Shown here one piece after another: positions 57,118 to 64,000 of a stretch of 64,000 nucleotides of DNA. Origin of the DNA: Chamaesiphon sp. 341R_metabat_111 (GTDB lineage Bacteria; Cyanobacteriota; Cyanobacteriia; Cyanobacteriales; Chamaesiphonaceae). The stretch lies in the NCBI GenBank assembly GCA_025351825.1, contig JANXVE010000121.1, positions 38,453 through 102,452 of the forward strand. The letters run 5' to 3'. Numbering within the stretch: position 1 is the first letter of the stretch; each line of letters opens with the position of its first letter. Made by a program: the position numbers and the translations under genes. The notes under the pieces are model-generated. The model was not told the origin of the DNA. It made no database searches and was given only the letters and a program-made list of their open reading frames with translations.

Positions 57118-57576
57118 CTACATAAATTCAGATTTGTATGTCAGCAGCTCACTCAAAATTATAGTAGGCAAACCAGCGATATTCCGAAAGCCTTTATCGT
57201 TGGTGATAAATCGATTGCAGCCAACAGATAGAGCCGTTGCCGCATGAATTGCATCTGGAGTTTTAAGTTTGTACTTCACTCGAAGTTTGGTTGCCGCAAT
57301 CAAAATGCTTCGCTCGATTGGTATCAAATTAATACCTGAATGAAAAATTAGCTGTTCATAATTTGCGATCGATACCATATTTCCGCTTCGCAATGGTGAT
57401 ACTAATGCCTCTGTGATAATTAATTCACTGGTAGAGATCGAAACTCGATCATTCTCAAATTTTTCCCATAGTGGCTTTAGCAATGAGTAAAAATCTGGAT
57501 GATTTTCCAGGGTGTAAATCAAGACGGGGGTATCAATGTAGACCTTACTCCCAGGCGGTAAACTTAGTTCTCCCAC
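57118..57576 (-). CDS. PIN-domain toxin (VapC-like)
   Basis: A ribonuclease-type PIN domain. Acidic residues are visible in YIDTPVLIYTLE, STSELIITEAL, TPDAIHAATAL and ITNDKGF, the usual four-carboxylate metal site. The 152 residues are complete. Its start overlaps the end of the small antitoxin-like gene by 13 bases, so the two are translationally coupled, as in type II toxin-antitoxin pairs. Confidence 0.87.
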   Translation of the reverse strand: MGELSLPPGSKVYIDTPVLIYTLENHPDFYSLLKPLWEKFENDRVSISTSELIITEALVSPLRSGNMVSIANYEQLIFHSGINLIPIERSILIAATKLRVKYKLKTPDAIHAATALSVGCNRFITNDKGFRNIAGLPTIILSELLTYKSEFM

Positions 57577-57806
57577 CCGTCGCGAGCCTCTTGAATCTGT
57601 TGCTCTATCTCAGTCGCAGTACGGACTGGCTGCTGGCTGTGGATGGTATCAATCAGTGTGAGGATTGATTTTTGCTGTGTGGGGAGAGATTTATCGATTA
57701 GGATGACGAAGACTTCTACGGTATCCCCGATACTGGCATTGGGGATTTGAAGTTCGATTTTGTGCCCAGCTTGAATCGTAGTGGTGATGTGTAGAGCCGA
57801 TTGCAT
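57564..57806 (-). CDS. antitoxin-like partner of the PIN protein
   Basis: An 80-residue protein with a beta-rich N terminus (HITTTIQAGHKIELQIPNAS) and a charged, helical C terminus (ATEIEQQIQEARDGWEN). It lies upstream of the PIN gene with a 13-base overlap, the usual position of an antitoxin. No obvious DNA-binding motif; assignment rests on context. Confidence 0.75.
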   Translation of the reverse strand: MQSALHITTTIQAGHKIELQIPNASIGDTVEVFVILIDKSLPTQQKSILTLIDTIHSQQPVRTATEIEQQIQEARDGWEN

Positions 57807-57845
57807 CTAAATTTTTTTGTTGTGTCTATTTTAATTTTAGACTAG

Positions 57846-57912
57846 ATCTCGTTGGCGTAGCCTCCGCCTTGCGGAATCGAGATAGATAGATTCAATTTTT
57901 AGGTTTGAGAGG
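57846..57912. repeat. island repeat, short copy D
   Basis: ATCTCGTTGGCGTAGCCTCC, then GCCTTGCGGAATCGAGATAG and a TTCAATTTTTAGGTTTGAGA end. Shared with the right parts of copies A (56821-56912) and C (58817-58880). Confidence 0.75.
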
Positions 57913-57941
57913 ATGTTTAGAAAGCTCAAACAAAATGTCGT

Positions 57942-58262
57942 TCAATTGACAGCAGCGGCAAGCATTTTGCGGATGCTGGGAGAACGAAAACCGAGGATAA
58001 TATCCTTGGGAGTAACGCCGCGTTGAATTAACTCCCGATCGATATAAATCTCTGTACTATTATGCTGAATCCAGATTTGACCTTCAATAATATCTAGCTG
58101 CATGGCACAACCATAAATCCGATGTTCATCCCGCCATTCATTGTGCATGACTAAATAGCGGTCATGAGATCGATCGAGAATAAGCTGGGCATTTAGATCA
58201 TTTTCAACAAAGTCTGCTAGAAATTCATTGGTAATTTGACGGTACTCATCTATTCTATCCAT
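57942..58262 (-). CDS. xisI: XisI-like protein
   Basis: Resembles XisI, a factor controlling excision of the fdxN element in Anabaena; homologues are common outside that setting. The 106 residues begin MDRIDEYRQITNEFLADFVE; ILDRSHDRYLVMHNEWRDEHRIYGC and VTPKDIILGFRSPSIRK are typical. It overlaps the end of the XisH gene by 13 bases. No fdxN element or xisF gene is nearby, so the pair likely has another role. Confidence 0.9.
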   Translation of the reverse strand: MDRIDEYRQITNEFLADFVENDLNAQLILDRSHDRYLVMHNEWRDEHRIYGCAMQLDIIEGQIWIQHNSTEIYIDRELIQRGVTPKDIILGFRSPSIRKMLAAAVN

Positions 58263-58666
58263 TGCTCGATTACCTCCTGATTTGGGTTATAAATAATTAA
58301 TTTAATTTCATATCGGGTAAGTACAGTTTTAGCAGGTTCAAATCTCAGGAATATTTGATAAGTATCTGTTGGAACTGCTAGATAGAGAATGCGCTCTGGT
58401 TCGCTGGATACTTCAATGGCAATCCGATAATTTAGAAATTGACCGAGTGCTGTATGAAATTCAGAGATTGTTGAACCACCTGCAAAACTTTTTACCTCTA
58501 CAGCTATTTTAAGTCCTGCTTTTTCGGCAGCAATTGATTCTTCTGCCGCTAGATCGATATAGACATCTGCCACACCATACCGCAATTGGTAGGGGTCATG
58601 AGTGATTTTCCAGCCATCTTTTTGAAGGGCAGTTTTAACATTGTTGTGAAAGAGGTCTTTTGCCAT
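58250..58666 (-). CDS. xisH: XisH-like protein
   Basis: Restriction-endonuclease-like fold; the family is usually paired with XisI. I choose ATG 58666 (MAKDLFHNNVKTALQKDGWK), which fits the family start; the longer frame to 58780 only adds repeat-like sequence. The putative active site includes DVYIDLAAEESI and IAVEVKSFAGGST (the E-x-K pattern). The 138 residues are complete. It overlaps xisI by 13 bases. Confidence 0.9.
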   Translation of the reverse strand: MAKDLFHNNVKTALQKDGWKITHDPYQLRYGVADVYIDLAAEESIAAEKAGLKIAVEVKSFAGGSTISEFHTALGQFLNYRIAIEVSSEPERILYLAVPTDTYQIFLRFEPAKTVLTRYEIKLIIYNPNQEVIEQWIE

Positions 58667-58754
58667 ATTTATTTGTTCGTAGACATCTCTCATGCTTATT
58701 CTAGTGGATCTAGATCGATCATCGCAAGTCTTACCTACTGCTAAAAGATCTAAA

Positions 58755-58925
58755 TATCGATCGCTCGACAATATCATCAATTTACATTGTTAGAGCAGGG
58801 TTCTCTGTTGAATTCGTTGGCGTAGCCTCCGTCTTGCGGAATCGAGGTAAATAGATTCAACTTTTAGGTTCAAGCTCGATCGTAGCAAGTCTCGATCGAT
58901 AAGGATCTAGATATTGCCTTGTGGC
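58755..58925. repeat. island repeat, copy C
   Basis: CTCGACAATATCATCAATTT, ACATTGTTAGAGCAGGGTTC, TCTGTTGAATTCGTTGGCGT and the following GTAGCCTCCGTCTTGCGGAA. It matches copy A at 56773-56890 at most positions, and lies just upstream of xisH. Confidence 0.8.
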
Positions 58926-59310
58926 GGATGGATTGTCGATCGTGGCTATTTTGCTCGATCGATACTTTCCGCGATTATTTTTGGGGTAAACTTAGCCATT
59001 CGATCGATTATCCCCAATATCGATGCTTTTCAGATTCGATCGATTCAAATTTGGAGGTTAGGTTGAACCTTGCGATCGATTACCTTCTGCTAAGGCAGAC
59101 TCTAAAGCGAACAGTAGGCGATGCCAACGACTGATAAGTAATATCTTTATTTTAGCCGAGCACCTAATTGGTCGATCGACCATACTATCAACTTACGGCA
59201 AAGGGTTCTCTGTTGAATTCGTTCGCGCAAGCGTACCGGAGGTAATCGAGGTAAATAGATTCAATTTTTAGGTGTGAGATCGATCGTATTAAGTCTTCAT
59301 TGTCGAAAAT
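58781..59310. other. 530-base repeat-rich gap between xisH and the glycosyltransferase
   Basis: No gene. It is made of copy C and copy B of the island repeat. A stretch at 58951-58989 would encode LLDRYFPRLFLG in the same register as the Fic C terminus, so this is a duplicated 3' end of that gene. Confidence 0.8.
58951..59300. repeat. island repeat, copy B (duplicated Fic 3' end)
   Basis: The first 59 bases match 56589-56647 at 58 positions. After a divergent stretch it shares GAGGTTAGGTTGAACCTTGC, GAGCACCTAATTGGTCGATC and AGGGTTCTCTGTTGAATTCG with copies A and C. Confidence 0.85.
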
Positions 59311-60147
59311 TCAATCTTTTTCCAGCCACCCAGTGGAGAACCGCAGTCGTAGCAGGTGATGGATATATTCCTTGTATTGATTCCAAGTTACTTTACTTTC
59401 TCCCTCTTTACGTTCTTGGAAGACGTAACCAATTTCCTTAATTTGTTTAATGTTTCCACGATATAGTACTTCAATCAGAATCTTGTAACCAACCGGATTC
59501 ATTATTTTGCCAGCGATCGCGCTACGCCGTACCATGAAATATCCACTCATCGGATCTAAAACTCGGCTGATAGTTCTTGGCAAGATAACCAACCCCAACA
59601 TCTGGGCACCACGAGATAACAATCGTCTGATAGCACTCCATTCGCTGACTCCACCGTCATCAACGTATCGGCTAGCAACCGCTAAATCTGTATCTCGATC
59701 GACGATTGCTGATAGCAATTTTAGTAAAACTTCGGGAGGATGCTGTAAGTCTCCATCAATAACTCCTAAGATTTCTCCTTTTGCAGCTTGCCAACCTCTA
59801 ATAATTGCTGTTGAAAGCCCCCTTTCTACTTGACGACGCATAACTTGCAATTGGGGGTATTCAGTAATGAGTGATTGAGCAATTTCCCAGGTTAGATCGG
59901 GGCTATCGTCATCAACAATAATTAACTCATAATTACCAAGTAAAACTTTGTTTAATATGTTAGATATCACTCGAACAATCTTGGTGATATTTTTGCTTTC
60001 ATTGTATGTTGGAATTATTAATGAAAGATAGGTAGTTCCAGATAGTTCTACCATATAGCTATCTAAATCTACAAATCGATCGACTAATGGCAAGCTACAA
60101 ACTTGAAGAGAATCAGATGGTACTGATATCAGCGGTTCATTTTGCAT
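59311..60147 (-). CDS. family 2 glycosyltransferase, DPM1-like
   Basis: Transfers a sugar, probably to polyprenyl phosphate, at the membrane face. GT-A fold motifs are LIIPTYNESKNI, ELIIVDDDSPDLTWE and the metal site VIDGDLQHPPEV; DPMSGYFMVRRSAI is typical of the dolichol-phosphate mannosyltransferase group. The 278 residues lack membrane helices, also as in that group. A 359-base gap precedes it, divergent from the secreted protein gene. Confidence 0.88.
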   Translation of the reverse strand: MQNEPLISVPSDSLQVCSLPLVDRFVDLDSYMVELSGTTYLSLIIPTYNESKNITKIVRVISNILNKVLLGNYELIIVDDDSPDLTWEIAQSLITEYPQLQVMRRQVERGLSTAIIRGWQAAKGEILGVIDGDLQHPPEVLLKLLSAIVDRDTDLAVASRYVDDGGVSEWSAIRRLLSRGAQMLGLVILPRTISRVLDPMSGYFMVRRSAIAGKIMNPVGYKILIEVLYRGNIKQIKEIGYVFQERKEGESKVTWNQYKEYIHHLLRLRFSTGWLEKD

Positions 60148-60506
60148 GTTTGTTGTAGGTGCAAGTGCTTAGATAGTAAGTTTTATGCATTATCGATCGA
60201 GCGAACTATTAAAGTACGTAATTTTACTGATACTAATCTTCAGAAGTATCTGACACACGCTCCGATCGTCAGTTGAAGATCCGAGTTTGTACGGTACTCA
60301 ATCATATCTGACCTAAATTATAATCATAGATAAGTATAGTCTATTAGCAAATTTAGCTAAATTTATACGATCGAGTTGATAATCACACTTAAGTATCTTC
60401 AAGCAGACTCTTTATTTAAAGTTAATTCAATAAATAAAAGTCGATCGTGGTGTAAAACATTTACCAATCTACACTAAAATTAGCTACGTCATAACTTTTA
60501 ATTGCT
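60148..60506. other. 359-base divergent gap
   Basis: AT-rich, with no gene seen. It should hold promoters for the glycosyltransferase and the secreted protein. There is no clear palindrome, unlike most other gaps. No -35/-10 pair is confidently assigned. Confidence 0.45.
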
Positions 60507-61811
60507 ATGAAATCCCCCCGATTCTCTAATACCAGTACACAACAATCTCAACAACGTCCAAACAAACTATCCTTAGCTCTTATTGCAACTACTTTCATCG
60601 CTGCTTCACAGTTGATTGCTGTGCTGACTGCTAGCGCAAACCCCGTTCCCACTCCCGCAGCACCCAGCCCTGTGATCCCAAATCGTGTCATCCTCAACGG
60701 TGACTTTCAACAACCAAATATAAACGGAGGAATGTATGTCGGCATCAACAAAGGTTACAACAATTCGGGTCTGCCTATTATTTGGCAAACCACGGAAAAA
60801 GGCACTCCAGGCCGTAACAATGCCTACGTAGATAAGCTAGAAGTTTGGAGTGGGATTGAAGGGGGAGTTAGCCCCAAGACAAACGCATCAGGCAACCAGT
60901 TTGTCGAACTAAATGGCGATACAAATGCATCAATCTACCAAAATATCTGTGTTCTTGCTGGTGAGACCGTTTCATGGTCGCTCAAACATGCTGTTAGACG
61001 GGACCCATGGAGATCATCGAATGCCATCGACGATGAAAACACAATGCGAGTATCGATCACAAATCCTGCTGATTGGCTCGATAGCAAGACACCCCCTGCT
61101 GTAAAGCTATACGAAAGTCCAAATTTGACCACCAAAGCTAGTGAGGGTTGGTTGACAAAAACGGGGACTTGGACAAATCCAACTACCAACACCGTCCCAG
61201 CATTAACCTTTGCTTTTGAGGCAATCCAAGGATCGCAGCTCGGAGGCGTGGAGGATAAGAGTGTAGGTAATTTCATCGATGATGTCAGTTTAAGCCTTTC
61301 ACCAGTAATTGACTTTTTACCAACTGGCAGTACTGCCAGCCTCGCTGATAATGTCAATCTAGCCGTTATGAAAGAAGGAAACCCTAATGCGGCAAATCCT
61401 CCTTACTACTATTTGAGCCTTCGCATCAATGGTAACTTGAACAGCTCTAGTAGCGTCAAGATTAACTTGACTGGTCTAAATTCGCGTCGTCAATTTACAC
61501 TTGGTAGTCTTTTGCAGGGTAACGCCGCAGCACCTGCTGGACTTACGGCTACCAAAAGTGGTAACGAAATCACGCTAAATATTCCCGCTGGATCTTATGA
61601 CGCGAATGTGGTGAGCAACTATATCCATATTCCCATCGATTTTAGCGACAGAATTAAAACTCAAGATGATAACCTGGTCTTTACACTCTCCAACCCAACA
61701 GGAGGAGGCAGCGGTAATACTCTAGCGATTGGATCTACAACTTGTGGCACTGCTGCCCGCAACACAGTGAATGTTCAATTAAAAGACGATGACTATACTC
61801 GTCGGCTGTAA
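60507..61811 (+). CDS. secreted beta-rich surface protein
   Basis: A 434-residue protein. After a long basic N terminus, a hydrophobic signal (LSLALIATTFIAASQLIAVL, about 22-41) predicts export. The region about 67-265 (NGDFQQPNINGG, GNQFVELNGD, GETVSWSLKHA) resembles the jelly-roll domains of the DUF642/carbohydrate-binding type. A second beta-rich domain (about 272-430) ends QLKDDDYTRRL. No C-terminal anchor is visible. It is convergent with the HpsA-like gene, with two hairpins between; a common role in the cell envelope is an inference. Confidence 0.72.
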   Translation: MKSPRFSNTSTQQSQQRPNKLSLALIATTFIAASQLIAVLTASANPVPTPAAPSPVIPNRVILNGDFQQPNINGGMYVGINKGYNNSGLPIIWQTTEKGTPGRNNAYVDKLEVWSGIEGGVSPKTNASGNQFVELNGDTNASIYQNICVLAGETVSWSLKHAVRRDPWRSSNAIDDENTMRVSITNPADWLDSKTPPAVKLYESPNLTTKASEGWLTKTGTWTNPTTNTVPALTFAFEAIQGSQLGGVEDKSVGNFIDDVSLSLSPVIDFLPTGSTASLADNVNLAVMKEGNPNAANPPYYYLSLRINGNLNSSSSVKINLTGLNSRRQFTLGSLLQGNAAAPAGLTATKSGNEITLNIPAGSYDANVVSNYIHIPIDFSDRIKTQDDNLVFTLSNPTGGGSGNTLAIGSTTCGTAARNTVNVQLKDDDYTRRL

Positions 61812-61837
61812 CGATCGTTAGGCAAACTTGTTAGGAC

Positions 61838-61870
61838 ATACCCCCGACTTCTTGGAGAAGTCGGGGGTAT
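61838..61870. terminator. hairpin after the secreted protein gene
   Basis: A perfect 15-bp stem, ATACCCCCGACTTCT with its complement, and a TGG loop lie 27 bases after the stop. No T-run follows, so it may act as a roadblock or be a palindromic repeat. Confidence 0.65.
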
Positions 61871-61931
61871 TGCATTAATGGTGAAATGTCCTTGAATTTG
61901 GAATTGCTGACAGCGAACTGATGTTTGATTA

Positions 61932-61964
61932 AAAACCCGATTTCTTCAAGAGAAATCGGGTTTT
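61932..61964. terminator. bidirectional terminator between convergent genes
   Basis: A perfect 14-bp stem AAAACCCGATTTCT / AGAAATCGGGTTTT with a 5-base loop. The paired ends give a T-run on both strands; it lies 29 bases beyond the stop of the minus-strand gene. Confidence 0.8.
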
Positions 61965-61992
61965 AGAATATTATTAACAGCAGAGAATCAAC

Positions 61993-64000
61993 TTAATATG
62001 AACGACTAAAATTCTTTTGCTTGATATATGTTGCCTTTGGAGTTAAAGGCGGTAATAGCTCAACTTTAGTGAATTTGTCATCAAAGTTAATGTTTCTGAA
62101 TGGAACGTTGTAGTAAGGAAACTCTGATGGAGCAGATCCACCTGCTACAAACTGACCACTATATTCCAGTGGCGCACCTAGACTAATCAACGATCCTGTA
62201 TAGTTGAGCGCGAAAGGCTGACGAGTGTCATCTTCATTATTATTCCAGTCTTCCAACAACCGAATATAGTTGTTTACGCCACCGCTGTAAGACTTAGCTC
62301 CACCATTGTCTCGACCAGTGCCTTTATTGCCATTACTGATTGGAGTATTAGACAAAAAAGCAGCATTGATAGCCATTGGGGTAGCAACAACATCATAGGT
62401 AATCTCAGAAGTGGTAGTAGGGCTATTACCTACGACCATCGGAACTCCACATTTTAGCTGACCACGCGGTACTCCGATACTATTGGCTCCAACACCAGTT
62501 AGACTAACACAATCATTTGACAATGCAGTAATCGTATCGGCAATCACCGAGGCAGGCAATCTATCATTGTTTGGAGTATTTCGACCGAAAGCAGGTTGTG
62601 TTGCTCCCTGATTATTAAAGTTCCCCTGAATATATACTGATTGGTCGCTACTCAAAAGTAATGCACCTGGTAAGTAATCTCCACCATTAAAAGCAAAGGC
62701 AAATGGACTTTGTTTTGAGGCAGTTTGACCTGGATATTTGCGATAGTAGTCAAGCAGGATCACATTGCCATCTCGATCGAGTTCATTGGTATTATCAGCT
62801 TTCTTTTTGAGTATTCGTTGACTTAGATCGTTCTTGTCAACAGTAATATCCTCTGTCGCTGACAATGCGCCACCATTTCCATTTAGGTCATCACTAACAG
62901 TCGCATGGAAAACCAATCCGCCTTCAGTGATATCACTAGCTCCCAATCCCATGTACTGCAAACTAGTGATTGGTTTTGTCGCGTCTGCGGCAGATCGATC
63001 GAATGCCATTCCATCGGTGAAGTTTGCGCCAGTTCCACTATTGAAAGCATCAACTGCACCTGTCGCAGTTGGCGCATAAGCAATGCGGAGATCGGTGGGA
63101 TTGGTTGAATCAACATATAAACCATCACGATTCCAAACAGACAGACTAGCAATATTAGTTTGCAACATCGTAATCCATCGCCGCTCTCGACGATCGTAGA
63201 ATCCACTCTGACGAGGATTTTTCGCAGCTTCAGCAGGAACTGAATCTTGGACTGGTCTGGTTACTCGCTGAATTGGAGCAGGTAGAAACCAAGCATCTAC
63301 AAGTGCGGCGATCTGCTTTGGTGTTGACTTGATCAGGATAGCCTTATCTCCAGTCAATCCAGCAGCCGATCCCGTTAGTTCTGGGATTAGCTCAATTAGG
63401 TTGCTAAATCCAGTTTTGAAATCGATTAAATTTTCAGAACCATATGCTAAATTACTAAAATTATCAATCTTCTCATCTAATCTCTCAAATCGAATTGGCG
63501 TTGGCGTAGATGCTAATGCAACTTGAAGTGCCCGCACAATCTTTCGCTTAGTTGCCAGGTTATTTGCACTAGTACTTAATGGCGAATCCAGCGTCGGTAA
63601 ACTCGCAGGTGCGCCCAATACGGTACCTTCCCAAGCTCTCCATTGAGCATTAGTAAAAGTTCCATTAAAGTTATTTTGATTGATGCTCGTCAGCACCACC
63701 ACAGGTTGACGCAAGCTTTGAAGCTGACCTTTTGTGAATACCTTGCAGCGGCGCGTACTAGCATTCTCACGAGTCGGATCGATGTAATTTGCAGCCGGAT
63801 CGCTACCTGCTGTAGGTAGAGCGGTTGTACAAGCACCAGATCCACCAGTCGTAATTGCCGTAAAGTTGAACGGAATAACTTTTGGGTCATTTGTACTGCT
63901 TCGATCTGGCACCATTTCTAGTCGCATGTCAGCTTGAGAATAATACATCCCAATTTTATTGTCAGCGTAATTACGCTTTCTGGTGAAACCAGGTGCTGGG
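61993..64000 (-). CDS. HpsA-like surface protein, 5' end beyond the window
   Basis: The frame stays open to the right edge (upstream of the ATG at 63948 it reads FTRKRNYADNKIG), so at least 660 C-terminal residues are seen and the start is missing. RRERRWITMLQTNIASLSVW, SSDQSVYIQGNFNNQG and PASVIADTITALSNDC resemble the hormogonium polysaccharide protein HpsA of filamentous cyanobacteria. The protein is rich in Asn, Thr and Gly. I see no catalytic motif. The match is from memory of the family, so moderate confidence. Confidence 0.72.
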   Translation of the reverse strand, partial: PAPGFTRKRNYADNKIGMYYSQADMRLEMVPDRSSTNDPKVIPFNFTAITTGGSGACTTALPTAGSDPAANYIDPTRENASTRRCKVFTKGQLQSLRQPVVVLTSINQNNFNGTFTNAQWRAWEGTVLGAPASLPTLDSPLSTSANNLATKRKIVRALQVALASTPTPIRFERLDEKIDNFSNLAYGSENLIDFKTGFSNLIELIPELTGSAAGLTGDKAILIKSTPKQIAALVDAWFLPAPIQRVTRPVQDSVPAEAAKNPRQSGFYDRRERRWITMLQTNIASLSVWNRDGLYVDSTNPTDLRIAYAPTATGAVDAFNSGTGANFTDGMAFDRSAADATKPITSLQYMGLGASDITEGGLVFHATVSDDLNGNGGALSATEDITVDKNDLSQRILKKKADNTNELDRDGNVILLDYYRKYPGQTASKQSPFAFAFNGGDYLPGALLLSSDQSVYIQGNFNNQGATQPAFGRNTPNNDRLPASVIADTITALSNDCVSLTGVGANSIGVPRGQLKCGVPMVVGNSPTTTSEITYDVVATPMAINAAFLSNTPISNGNKGTGRDNGGAKSYSGGVNNYIRLLEDWNNNEDDTRQPFALNYTGSLISLGAPLEYSGQFVAGGSAPSEFPYYNVPFRNINFDDKFTKVELLPPLTPKATYIKQKNFSRSY

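Noticed and set aside
57942..58666. Presence of an fdxN excision element
   Set aside because: Only the XisH/XisI homologues are present; no recombinase, attachment sites or nif genes.
58666..58780. The longer N terminus for XisH
   Set aside because: The added 38 residues fall in sequence next to the island repeat and do not resemble the family; the ATG at 58666 gives the usual MAKDLFH start.

Overview
The window is chromosomal DNA from a cyanobacterium. The evidence is an orange carotenoid protein gene, petG of the cytochrome b6f complex, rpaB, cyAbrB, Ycf35 and Ycf46 homologues, a CCB-type complex C assembly factor, the glpX-hemA pair, an HpsA-like protein, and very frequent CGATCG and GCGATCGC (HIP1-type) sites. 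The many short-period and palindromic intergenic repeats suggest a large, repeat-rich genome. I cannot assign a genus with confidence.

Layout. Positions 1-4.4 kb hold the end of the ribosomal alpha-operon region (rpsK, rpoA, rplQ, truA, rplM, rpsI, rpmE), closed by a clear terminator. A frameshifted NTF2-like gene, a prolyl oligopeptidase and prfA follow. From 8.7 to 11.1 kb lie ureF, ureE, a DUF4168 protein and rpsF on the minus strand. At 12-14.3 kb a carotenoid ketolase gene (crtW-like) is divergent from ocp, followed by tRNA-Thr(CGU). From 14.4 to 21.6 kb are a rhomboid protease, radA, rpaB, a CCB-like assembly factor, cyAbrB and a minus-strand RHH-ycf46-ycf35 set. From 22 to 35 kb come an orphan Hpt protein, hisA, a lipoprotein/unknown pair, a frameshifted DevA-type ATPase, hemW, ilvC, an asparagine-synthetase-like protein without the glutaminase cysteine, an Rpn-type nuclease and pyrE. 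From 35 to 53 kb are recQ, hemA, glpX, an SbcD-like phosphoesterase, a degenerate membrane kinase, bioD, trmD, folC, a cytochrome M-like protein, petG, rsmD, a DnaJ-type protein and hemB.

From 53 to 60 kb the window turns accessory: an esterase, TetR, a Uma2 nuclease, a Fic protein, a PIN toxin/antitoxin pair and XisH/XisI. Around them is an array of related repeats that includes a second copy of the 3' end of the Fic gene. The window ends with a glycosyltransferase and two convergent genes, one for a secreted protein and one for an HpsA-like surface protein that runs off the right edge.

The strongest unusual signals are: a dispersed repeat that appears to sit in frame inside folC; at least three families of palindromic intergenic elements, one with two nearly identical copies; one element apparently nested in another; two genes each broken by a single-base shift; a kinase-like protein lacking the usual ATP-binding lysine; and the repeat-bracketed Fic/PIN/Xis island. 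Family assignments come from motif recognition by eye; no database search was run.
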